Shown here one piece after another: positions 31,087 through 39,001 of a DNA stretch of 42,545 nt. Under the pieces are notes generated by a model that ran no database searches, was not told the DNA's origin, and saw only the letters and a program-made list of their open reading frames with translations. The DNA lies in NCBI GenBank assembly GCA_002315505.1, contig DCGX01000069.1:1-42545 (forward strand), in the 5' to 3' direction. Source of the DNA: Ruminococcaceae bacterium UBA1767 (lineage in GTDB: Bacteria > Bacillota > Clostridia > Oscillospirales > Acutalibacteraceae). The translations under genes were made by a program, and so were the position numbers. Numbering within the stretch: the first letter of the stretch is position 1; each line of letters begins with the position of its first letter.

Positions 31087-33504
31087 TTATTCAGTTAATG
31101 GTACGCCCTTAATGTTTCCGCTTGAAGCAGGAATGAAGATTGTTTTAATCTCCTGCGGTTTGAAATCAAATGCAAATTTTCTGTCCAGCAGTTTGAAGTC
31201 AAACTCAGCCATACAGGCCTTACCCTCGCATTCATATGCTCTCACAATATAGCCCTTGCCATCCTCTGATTTTTTTATCGCACTGACAATTACGTTATCA
31301 CAATCAATTTTAATTCCGTTAAACACAGGCTTAAGGCTACCCTTATGGTGTGTTTCCTGGTAAACCTGAAGCGGTGTATTGAACACTTCGGATTCCCTGA
31401 CAACAGACGAAAGCTTTTCATACGGATAAAGCTCATATGAATACTCAAGCTCATCCATATCAATATAATTCATCTCACTGTCACGGGTTTCCTGACCAAA
31501 GTGATCAAGATATGCACAGGTACGAGCACCAATCATTCGCATCTCGTTATCCTTAACGCAGAAGCTGTAGCGTCCGCCATTGATAAGAGCAAGCTCTCCG
31601 TTTGAAATCCATTTGTGTGCAGGCTCTTCAAGTCCGTTTGACGGCTTTTCAATAAAGCCATACGGCATTGAATAAATTGCCTTCGGTGTTTCAACATTCA
31701 TAGGGAATGTGTGCTTAACTATCTTATGTGGTTCATTGAACCTGAGCTTCGTTCTTATTTCAAGCTTTGCACTATCCTTATAAAGTGTGTAGTACTGTGT
31801 TAGAGTAGATGTCTTATATGCTGACTCAACCTTTAATACCGCTCTCAGATTACCCTCTTCAAGCACGGTAAACTTTGCGTTTGAGAATTCACCGACATAG
31901 ATGTTATAATCAAAAATCTTATGTCCCCATGTATCATTTTTCTCATCTTCGCAAACAACAGTTTTCATCGGAGCACTGATATACTGCTTGCTTTCATTCT
32001 TATTATAATATGAAATCACATTGCCATTATCGTCAAATTCAACCTTGACAATGCTGTTCTCGATAGAATGCTCTGTAACTGTGAACTGATTTTCGGTTTC
32101 CTTTGCCTTATAGTTATCTTCATCGTTGAAAATGAAGTATGTTGCGTATCCGTATGCCGGAATTTCCGCCTCAAACATACACATCTTATACCAACCGCCG
32201 TCCGTGTACGGAGCACGTACATTCTGGAAAGGCACATCGTTGTCATTGACATCAACAACACCGACAGCATTGGGTGAGCCGAAATTTGCATATGCTTTTA
32301 CAGGGAATGAATGCGGATTAAACACCACAATCGGACTGCCTTCGCCTTCCTTAACCCACAAACGGTCACGTTGCTCTGATGGTTTGTTATCAAAGAACTT
32401 CTGTGTATTGATTCTCCATGTGATTCTCTCGGCACCGAGTGAACCGATTTCAAGTGCAGTTTCACGAGCAAAGCCGAAAGCAGAGTATGCATCATCGTAA
32501 GCAGGCTTAATTGAACAGCCGGCAAGAATATCATGGAATTGATTGAACATTACTCTCTCCCACGCATTCTCGATTGCCTTTGAGTGAGTTTCTGTATTTG
32601 TAAGAACAGATGCCATCGTGTCAATCTTTTCGGCATATACAAGCTCATCCTCTGCTCGTCTGTTAAGTAGCTTCACCTTTGAGTTTGCAGAGTAGCATCC
32701 GCTTGCATGGTGCTGTAAATCTTCCTTGACAACAGGAATTTCGTCGCTCATTTCATTTTCACGAACATAGTTGAAATATTCATCCGTGCCTGAATAAATA
32801 AATTTGTCCTTACCTTCGGTTTTGCGAAGCTCCTCTGCCCTGTTGAGTGTTTCAATAGATGGTCCACCACCGTGATTACCTATTCCATAGAACAGCATCT
32901 GAGAATTAGTTTTCTCTTCATAGCGTGCAAGTCTTTCATCATGCAGTCTGTCACCATAGCCGTCAAGAATACGGAAAGCAAGAACACGACTTCCGTCCGG
33001 GCTCTCCCACCAATGAAGATTGTTTTCAGGCAGATTCGGCTTTTCAGCCTCACGATGCGGTCGCATATAAACATAGTTTTTTATGCCTGCCTTTGAGAAA
33101 AGCTGTGGCAGCATTCCGTTATGACCGAATGAGTCAACATTGTAGCCCGACTCGGTCTTTTTGCCGAAATTCTCAACATAGAACTTCTGTGAATAGAGCA
33201 AATGTCTTACGAACGCTTCGCCCGACGGGATATTACAATCGGGTTGAACCCACATTCCGCCTGTATAATTCCATCTGCCCTCTTTTATTCTCTTTTTTAT
33301 TTTTTCAAACATTTCAGGCTCACTTGTTTTAATCCACTTGTAATATCCTGCACAAGCGGAAGTGAACTGATAGTCGGGGTATTCTTCCATTCTGTCAAGC
33401 GCTGCCTTAAATGTAGACTTTACAAGTGCAAGTCCCTCAGGTATGCGCCATTGCCATACCGGGTCAAGGTGCGCATTTCCTATAAGAAAATACTTTTTAT
33501 CCAT
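31087..33504 (-). CDS. GH38 alpha-mannosidase family glycoside hydrolase
   Basis: This 805-aa retaining glycosidase of family GH38 hydrolyses alpha-mannosides with a catalytic zinc. Visible at the N-terminus are the zinc ligands in NAHLDPVWQW (His12, Asp14), then WVQPDCNIPSGEAFVRH, and the nucleophile Asp124 in NVDSFGHNG. A central helical bundle and C-terminal beta domains complete the family length for cytosolic bacterial enzymes, some of which act on small mannosides such as mannosylglycerate. No signal peptide, so the substrate must be imported. It begins within the PMI-like stop codon (TAATG) and is the last of five genes behind the glycyl-radical promoter. Substrate aglycone is unknown. 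Confidence 0.9.
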   Translation of the reverse strand: MDKKYFLIGNAHLDPVWQWRIPEGLALVKSTFKAALDRMEEYPDYQFTSACAGYYKWIKTSEPEMFEKIKKRIKEGRWNYTGGMWVQPDCNIPSGEAFVRHLLYSQKFYVENFGKKTESGYNVDSFGHNGMLPQLFSKAGIKNYVYMRPHREAEKPNLPENNLHWWESPDGSRVLAFRILDGYGDRLHDERLARYEEKTNSQMLFYGIGNHGGGPSIETLNRAEELRKTEGKDKFIYSGTDEYFNYVRENEMSDEIPVVKEDLQHHASGCYSANSKVKLLNRRAEDELVYAEKIDTMASVLTNTETHSKAIENAWERVMFNQFHDILAGCSIKPAYDDAYSAFGFARETALEIGSLGAERITWRINTQKFFDNKPSEQRDRLWVKEGEGSPIVVFNPHSFPVKAYANFGSPNAVGVVDVNDNDVPFQNVRAPYTDGGWYKMCMFEAEIPAYGYATYFIFNDEDNYKAKETENQFTVTEHSIENSIVKVEFDDNGNVISYYNKNESKQYISAPMKTVVCEDEKNDTWGHKIFDYNIYVGEFSNAKFTVLEEGNLRAVLKVESAYKTSTLTQYYTLYKDSAKLEIRTKLRFNEPHKIVKHTFPMNVETPKAIYSMPYGFIEKPSNGLEEPAHKWISNGELALINGGRYSFCVKDNEMRMIGARTCAYLDHFGQETRDSEMNYIDMDELEYSYELYPYEKLSSVVRESEVFNTPLQVYQETHHKGSLKPVFNGIKIDCDNVIVSAIKKSEDGKGYIVRAYECEGKACMAEFDFKLLDRKFAFDFKPQEIKTIFIPASSGNIKGVPLTE

Positions 33505-34523
33505 TATTTATAACACTCCACCAATGTCATTTTGTCGCCTGTAACTGTGAACTTATCCTTTGCGACCTCAGGCATAAGGAAGTAGTCACCTTTTTTGATT
33601 TCCTTTTCGTAGCCGTCACCGATAATTTTACCGTTACCGTCTGTAACAACATATATACAAGCACCCTTATCGAGCTTAAATTCGCCGCCGTTAAAAATCA
33701 CTTTTCTTACAGCAAAGCTTGTTGTCATACGCTCATCAATCATTGACTCGTACTGAATTCCGTCTGCGCTCTCAAGCTCAACGGGTTTTACGGGTGCAGG
33801 ATAGGTTTTACCTAAATCAAAGCACTCAAGTGCTGTCTTTTTATCAAGTCCGAGATACATTTCATTGTCTGAAAGTCTGTATTCACCGCACCATCTTTCC
33901 GGCTGAATTGTGAAGTCAGAAGGCTCCTGAACCTCGAGGAGAAGACAGCCTGCACCGATTGCGTGAACCATTTTCGCAGGAATATATACAACGTCACCGA
34001 TTTCCGGCTCAAACCACTCGAGCAAGTCCTCCATTACAGTTGTGCTGTTGTCACTCTCTGCAATAGCATTTGCAAACTGCTCCTCGGTTACACCCTTTTT
34101 AAAGCCGTAGAAAATCTTGGCATTTGGTCTTTTTGCAAGAATAAACCAGCTCTCCTCCTTGCCATAGCAGGAATTGAAGTATTTCTTTGAAAAAGCCTTA
34201 TCTGGATGAGCCTGAACCGGAAGACGAATTGCAGAATCAAGAATCTTTGTGAGAACCTCGAGCTTTTCTCTGTCACCGAGAATCTCTTTTTTGTACTGTG
34301 AGAGTGCATCTGTAAGATACATACCACCATCAAGAATTTTGGAAATTCCCTCGTGCTCATCTGTACTGCCCTCATTAAGAGCATGAACGCAGGAAACTAC
34401 CCATTCCTCGGGATAATTGCCGTCTTCCGAATCGTCACCGAAGAAATCTGCAAAGAGCTTTCCGCCCTTGTAAACACGGAAAACTCTGTTTTTTTCAAAA
34501 AAAATAGGATAATTATAAAACAT
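33504..34523 (-). CDS. manA: Class I mannose-6-phosphate isomerase-like protein
   Basis: This 339-aa cupin isomerase keeps the zinc ligand set of bacterial type I PMI: PVQAHPDK (Gln104, His106), KEESWFIL (Glu124) and MVHAIGAG (His187), plus LLLEVQEPSDFTIQPERW. Type I PMI interconverts mannose-6-P and fructose-6-P. Start ATG 34523 is 5 nt from AGGTGA; the annotated frame opens 9 nt earlier at GTG, inside that SD. Neighbouring mannosidase and sugar kinase suggest it feeds released mannose (or a relative) toward glycolysis. The gene symbol is by family; a paralogous substrate is possible. Confidence 0.85.
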   Translation of the reverse strand: MFYNYPIFFEKNRVFRVYKGGKLFADFFGDDSEDGNYPEEWVVSCVHALNEGSTDEHEGISKILDGGMYLTDALSQYKKEILGDREKLEVLTKILDSAIRLPVQAHPDKAFSKKYFNSCYGKEESWFILAKRPNAKIFYGFKKGVTEEQFANAIAESDNSTTVMEDLLEWFEPEIGDVVYIPAKMVHAIGAGCLLLEVQEPSDFTIQPERWCGEYRLSDNEMYLGLDKKTALECFDLGKTYPAPVKPVELESADGIQYESMIDERMTTSFAVRKVIFNGGEFKLDKGACIYVVTDGNGKIIGDGYEKEIKKGDYFLMPEVAKDKFTVTGDKMTLVECYK

Positions 34524-34528
34524 ATCAT

Positions 34529-35812
34529 TCACCTGTAGTTAATTAAATTTCGTGCCTGTTTAAGCGTATATTTACCTGTTGCGGTCATTGAGGCAAGAGC
34601 CGCACCAAAGGAAGCCTCTTCCTTATGACCCGGTATGAGAATCTCCGCTCCGAAAATCTCACTTACCACTCTCTGCAAAGCAGGATTCTTTCTTATTCCG
34701 TTACCCGAGCAGACAACCTTTTCAGTGCTCTCACCTGCATACATATTGTGAAGCTCTTCTGCGATTGCATAGAGAATTGCGACCGTCATATCACCTGCAG
34801 TGAAATTCTCCTGCGAAATTTCGGAAAATCCCGCACGGATATTCGGATTCTTTCTCGTTCCGCAAAAACGGCTGTCGGCCTTCATATCCGTCTGTGTCTT
34901 TGTCAAAAGCATTTTGTCAATCTGCGGATAGAGTGAGTCGCACTTCTCCCCCGTTGCAATCTCGACAACGGAAGCGAAAAATCTCTCAAGCAGTGCGAAC
35001 GCTCTGCCACCGCAAAGCGAAGCACCTACAATCAAATAGCTCTCACCGTCAAATGGTCTTGTTTCAACGTTTTCTGCAGTAACAGGCTTATCGTTAAGAT
35101 AGGAAATCTGTGAGCCTGTGCCGACATTTACAAGCGGAGCATTTTCACCGACCGAGCCGATAAAGCTCGCCTGGTTGTCACCGACCGCAACGCAGACACC
35201 TGCATTTTTGTATTTACCGACAAGCTCGAATTTATCTGTTACCATCGGGAGCATTCCGTTATCAATCGTAAATTTGCTATTCACTATGTCAAAGCAGCCG
35301 AAGCTGGCGGCATTCGTGATATGCATAAGCGGTACCTTTGTTCCGCAGAGCTTCATTGCAATATAATCACCGATTGTGCAGCAGTATTCTGCGTTATCGG
35401 GTACAAGACCGTTTTCACGATTATAAAAATCGGTAACAAGTCCGTAACCTGCGAAGCTGTTGAGATATTCAGCATAAGTCTTGCCGTCACGATAAGGGAG
35501 ATTTCCCCTCTCGTCCTGCCAGATGTACAACGGACTAACGGCTTCGCCATCCTTGTCCGTGTACAAAATGCCGTGCATCTGATTTGAAATTCCGATTGAG
35601 TGAATGTCGCCCTGCTCTTTGAAAAGATTATCGAGCACCTCAAAAACTCTGTCGGTTATTATTTTTACATCCTGTATTTTTTCATAAGGCTTATCCGTCG
35701 CAATAAACGAATTATTCGCCGTATTCTCAGTATGCAGAATCTCGCCTGTTTCACAATTCATGAGAATTCCGCATATACTTGTTGTTCCTATATCAATTCC
35801 TATTGTAAACAT
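34529..35812 (-). CDS. FGGY family carbohydrate kinase (sedoheptulokinase-like)
   Basis: This 427-aa FGGY kinase has the N-terminal phosphate loop FTIGIDIGTTSICGIL, GISNQMHGILYTDKDG, WQDERG, the catalytic-base region VAVGDNQASFIG (Asp212), VNVGTGSQISYL and a C-terminal CSGNGIRKNPALQ nucleotide motif. FGGY enzymes phosphorylate ketoses or polyols with ATP. The short insertions and the MHG/GDNQAS context resemble sedoheptulokinase-type members rather than xylulokinase or glycerol kinase. ATG 35812 (MFTIGIDIG) follows the AGGA in the upstream gene's tail by 8 nt; an ATG three codons earlier is directly abutted to it. It is translationally coupled to the glycyl-radical enzyme gene, so it probably acts on the same pathway's substrate or product. 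Confidence 0.85.
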   Translation of the reverse strand: MFTIGIDIGTTSICGILMNCETGEILHTENTANNSFIATDKPYEKIQDVKIITDRVFEVLDNLFKEQGDIHSIGISNQMHGILYTDKDGEAVSPLYIWQDERGNLPYRDGKTYAEYLNSFAGYGLVTDFYNRENGLVPDNAEYCCTIGDYIAMKLCGTKVPLMHITNAASFGCFDIVNSKFTIDNGMLPMVTDKFELVGKYKNAGVCVAVGDNQASFIGSVGENAPLVNVGTGSQISYLNDKPVTAENVETRPFDGESYLIVGASLCGGRAFALLERFFASVVEIATGEKCDSLYPQIDKMLLTKTQTDMKADSRFCGTRKNPNIRAGFSEISQENFTAGDMTVAILYAIAEELHNMYAGESTEKVVCSGNGIRKNPALQRVVSEIFGAEILIPGHKEEASFGAALASMTATGKYTLKQARNLINYR

Positions 35813-35814
35813 AT

Positions 35815-38142
35815 TTAACATCCTAAATTTGAGCTCTTCGGGTCAAGTCGTTTGATGATATCCTGCTGAATTGCAGGTGAAAGGTCAAGGAAGTTTACGA
35901 ATGTACCGTGGATTCTCATAATGTAAACTCCGCTCGGTGCATATTTTTGCGGATTTGCAAGCACCTTTTTGAGAATTTCAGCCGTCGTAACATTTACATA
36001 AAGATAGAACGGAGAAACACCCTTCTGCAACGGATTGAAGAAAAGCGGATTGATAATCTTGTCACGGAATTCAACACCCTTACCTTCAAAGGTTTCTTCT
36101 CTGAAGTATTTCGGGTCGATACCGAGATGTGAAGCATAACCACCGTTGAATTTATCAAACGGGAGCTTCATATTTGAAAGCATACGGAAGCCGAGTCCGT
36201 TTTCTGCACTGCCGTAAAGCGGGTCAACACCATAGCCGAGCATTTCTCTTGACTTTCTGCCGTCTGGTGTTGCGCCAACCCAGTATCCATAAAGAAGATG
36301 TGTTGACGGACTGCTGAAGTCCGGACGAAACGGATTTCCGAGATAGTTCTTTGCATTTGCAACAATATCGGAAACCTTTGTTGCAACCTCTGCGGCATAA
36401 TCGTCAACCTTTTCGATGTTGTTGCCGAATTTGTCAGCTGAAAGCAGGAACTCCTGCAAATCCTCATAGCCCTCAAAGTTATTTTTAAGTGCGTCAACGA
36501 GCTTGTCTGCATCTTCACTTCTTTCGGCAAGGAGCTTATCAATAGCGCTGAAGCAGTCAGCAATAACCGATGTTCCGTGAATAAGGCATCCGCTTCCGTT
36601 GTACTTTGTACCCTGCTTATGAGTGTCACGCATATCAATGCCGTTCTCAAGTCCGCCCATGAAGCATGAAAGGAACGGAACACGCATAGTTGAAAGTGCG
36701 GTTGAAGCACCGTTTGCAGCCTTTGCCATTTCGTCAACGAAATACTGTACGTTCTTATAGAATTCTTCCTGTACATTCTCGAGCTTACAAGCCTTAACGT
36801 CAGCGAGCTTTTCGCCTGTAATAGTTGAAATACCGCCTGTAAGTGTCATTTCAAGAATCTTCGGAAGGTTCAGCCAGCTGTTTGTTGTGTTGCCGTTGTC
36901 CTTACCCATAATAAGCGGTTCCTGACAGCCTGCGATTGAGATATCCGGAAGGTCTTCCAAATCAACACCGTTCTTACCGAGCACCTCAAAGAGTGAATCG
37001 TCATTGAACATTGACGGAGTAAGAACACCCGGTGAGAAGAAGAATCTTCCAAGCTCCTCATAGAGCTTCTGCGGTGTATTCTTATGGAATTTAACCGACA
37101 AAATCGGCTGTGGGAGATTCATATCAAAATATGCATCAAGCATAGCATATGTTGTTTCGCTTGTAAGGTCATTGCCGTCAACATCACGTCCGCTGACAAT
37201 TATATTCTGCGAAATTGCCCAGCTTCTGTCCGCAACATTATAGAACACGAGGAAATGCTTGAAAAGTCCTGCAACAGTATCTCTGTCGAGTCCGTTTCTG
37301 TACGGTTCAAAAATTCTGTCGGCATTACCGATTGAGAATGCAAACGGGTTCGGAGTCTGCTCAAGGCACATCATCTGCCACAAGAGAAGATAAGCCTGCA
37401 TAGCTTCGTACATTGTGTCTGCTCCGTTTTCGGGAACCTTGCGAAGTGTTTTAATCATCAGCTCGAGCTGTGCTTTTCTCTCATCGTCTGCTTTTTCAAG
37501 CTCGGCTGTTGCGATATCAGCATATCTGTTTGCAAGTGCAATTACACTCTCAAGTGCAATTCTGAATGCCTCATAGCCGTCGCCTTCTTTATCGGCAATC
37601 TCGTTAATCATTGCCTTGACACCGTATTTCAGCGCATATCTGAAATCGGGAATAAGGTGGCCTGTAACCTGCTCAACGAAGAAGATAACTTCCTTTGTGA
37701 GATTTTCGCACTTTGCATAGGTTTCGGAAAGCATTTTTGCGTAGTCGCTCTTGCCGAACTCATCACGAGCCTTTGTAATTCTCTCAGCGGTGAATTCCTC
37801 ATTCGGCTCAATGTCACCGAATACAGCTGTCGGGTCACAGTAACCGCTGAAGCTCTCAACGGTAAAGGTCGGGTTGATAAGAGCATAGCTTCTTGCAAAA
37901 CCATCGTCCTGTGTACCTGCAAAAATCTGATTTTCGTTAATGTCAAGCGGTACAATATCAACGAGCTCACGAAGAATCTTTGCCTTCTTAACCTCTTCAC
38001 TCTCGTTTTCATATTTCTTTAATAATCCAAGCTCTGCTTCCTTGGCAATAAACCAGCCGTCAAGACGCATCTTAGCTCTCTCGTGCTTAAAAAGAGCCTT
38101 TGCCATTTCCGTGAGCTTTTCGGGTGAATACTTGTACTCCAT
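35815..38142 (-). CDS. Glycyl-radical enzyme, non-PFL type, unknown substrate
   Basis: This 775-aa member of the PFL/glycerol-dehydratase superfamily has the thiyl-radical cysteine Cys406 in SIAGCQEPLIMG, with Glu408 two residues on as the usual general base. The single Cys rules out pyruvate formate-lyase, which has Cys-Cys. The C-terminal radical loop reads MRIHGTFVNF with Gly746; the canonical loop is RVxGY/F, so Thr747 replaces the aromatic residue. The substrate-side segment NPFAFSIGNADRIFEPY differs from the usual GRxDQYxYPYY. The chain ends in Cys775. Such enzymes dehydrate diols, cleave C-N, C-S or C-O bonds, or decarboxylate. With a sugar kinase, PMI and mannosidase downstream, a sugar phosphate or polyol substrate is likely. 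The ATG follows SD AGGAGAG. Confidence 0.9.
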   Translation of the reverse strand: MEYKYSPEKLTEMAKALFKHERAKMRLDGWFIAKEAELGLLKKYENESEEVKKAKILRELVDIVPLDINENQIFAGTQDDGFARSYALINPTFTVESFSGYCDPTAVFGDIEPNEEFTAERITKARDEFGKSDYAKMLSETYAKCENLTKEVIFFVEQVTGHLIPDFRYALKYGVKAMINEIADKEGDGYEAFRIALESVIALANRYADIATAELEKADDERKAQLELMIKTLRKVPENGADTMYEAMQAYLLLWQMMCLEQTPNPFAFSIGNADRIFEPYRNGLDRDTVAGLFKHFLVFYNVADRSWAISQNIIVSGRDVDGNDLTSETTYAMLDAYFDMNLPQPILSVKFHKNTPQKLYEELGRFFFSPGVLTPSMFNDDSLFEVLGKNGVDLEDLPDISIAGCQEPLIMGKDNGNTTNSWLNLPKILEMTLTGGISTITGEKLADVKACKLENVQEEFYKNVQYFVDEMAKAANGASTALSTMRVPFLSCFMGGLENGIDMRDTHKQGTKYNGSGCLIHGTSVIADCFSAIDKLLAERSEDADKLVDALKNNFEGYEDLQEFLLSADKFGNNIEKVDDYAAEVATKVSDIVANAKNYLGNPFRPDFSSPSTHLLYGYWVGATPDGRKSREMLGYGVDPLYGSAENGLGFRMLSNMKLPFDKFNGGYASHLGIDPKYFREETFEGKGVEFRDKIINPLFFNPLQKGVSPFYLYVNVTTAEILKKVLANPQKYAPSGVYIMRIHGTFVNFLDLSPAIQQDIIKRLDPKSSNLGC

Positions 38143-38196
38143 ATTTACTCTCCTTTTTTGATTTCAAATCGCACACTCTGAATGTGTGGCATTACA

Positions 38197-38901
38197 TTAA
38201 GTTTTTACTAAAGTTATTCCGATATCGGATAATTTTTCTTCAAAAAGTCTGATTGTTTCTTCGCTGACAAAGCCATCCGTTATTTCATATTTTCTTGTCC
38301 ATTTATCTTTGCCGTATTCGTGGTAAGGTAAAAGCTCAAGCACGGCATTTTTCATATCCTTATCCTTAAAATAATCAACAAATCCGTCGGGATTATCATT
38401 GACCCCGTGAATAAGCGGAATTCGGATATGGAGCTGTCTGCCGTTATTTAAGAAATACTCGAGATTTGACTTTACTGTTTCGTTTCCGACACCCGTCCAT
38501 TTTTTATGAGTGTCACAATCAAAATGCTTGAAATCCATTATAAGATAATCGACATATTCTGCGATTTCGATTAAATGCTCGCTTGAACCGTTCGTTTCAA
38601 TGGCGGTATGAATACCATCTGCTTTAAGCAACTTAAGAAGCTCAAGCAGTTCGATATACTGCATTGTGCATTCACCGCCCGTAAAGGTCACTCCTCCGCC
38701 GTCAAAGTACATCATTTTACTTCGGCTCGCTTCATCGAACAATTCCATTACGGAATATTCCCTGAAGCCTCCTTCGTCCGCAAACATACTTTCGGGATTA
38801 GAACACCACTTACATCGGAAGTTGCATCCCTGCAAATGATATACCAGTCTGTTGCCCGGTCCGTCCTGCGAATAATTAAATCCTTTTTGCAATATTTTCA
38901 T
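38197..38901 (-). CDS. Glycyl-radical enzyme activating enzyme (radical SAM)
   Basis: This 234-aa activase installs the glycyl radical on the enzyme encoded next. It has SQDGPGNRLVYHLQGCNFRCKWC, the cluster cysteines in the CxxxCxxC spacing, FTGGECTMQ and an ETNGSS SAM-binding segment. It is short like PFL activase and lacks the ferredoxin-like insert with two extra clusters seen in most activases of diol dehydratases, CutC or HPAD. ATG 38901 follows AGAGGTAA; the frame could start one codon earlier at TTG. A 54-nt gap with a small CACAC/GTGTG hairpin (38172-38188) separates it from the enzyme gene. Confidence 0.92.
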   Translation of the reverse strand: MKILQKGFNYSQDGPGNRLVYHLQGCNFRCKWCSNPESMFADEGGFREYSVMELFDEASRSKMMYFDGGGVTFTGGECTMQYIELLELLKLLKADGIHTAIETNGSSEHLIEIAEYVDYLIMDFKHFDCDTHKKWTGVGNETVKSNLEYFLNNGRQLHIRIPLIHGVNDNPDGFVDYFKDKDMKNAVLELLPYHEYGKDKWTRKYEITDGFVSEETIRLFEEKLSDIGITLVKT

Positions 38902-38929
38902 CAAATTACCTCTAATGTATATTTATATA

Positions 38930-38958
38930 ATTATACAAATTATATAATTTTTTGTCAA
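38930..38958 (-). promoter_or_regulatory. Promoter of the glycyl-radical operon, with palindromic spacer
   Basis: Minus strand perfect consensus TTGACA (38953-38958) - 17 nt - TATAAT (38930-38935). The spacer contains the perfect 14-bp palindrome AAATTATATAATTT (38937-38950), which may be an operator, though AT-rich palindromes also occur by chance. The -35 lies against the T-run of the preceding terminator. Confidence 0.8.
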
Positions 38959-38959
38959 T

Positions 38960-38995
38960 AAAAAAACACCCGTAAATCGTGAAAATTTACGGGTG
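38960..38995 (-). terminator. Terminator of the MATE transporter gene
   Basis: A perfect 11-bp stem, CACCCGTAAAT (38967-38977) with ATTTACGGGTG (38985-38995), loop 7 nt, then a run of T on the minus strand. Confidence 0.92.
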
Positions 38996-39001
38996 AAATC
39001 G

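Noticed and set aside
36168..36776. 202-aa minus-strand open frame within the glycyl-radical gene
   Set aside because: It is an out-of-frame shadow on the same strand, with low-complexity Arg/Ser/Leu composition.
35815..38142. Calling the glycyl-radical enzyme pyruvate formate-lyase
   Set aside because: It has a single Cys in GCQEP rather than the Cys-Cys pair, and its glycyl loop differs.
38937..38950. A definite regulator binding site in the glycyl-radical promoter
   Set aside because: The palindrome is made only of A and T in AT-rich DNA, so it is reported only as a candidate.
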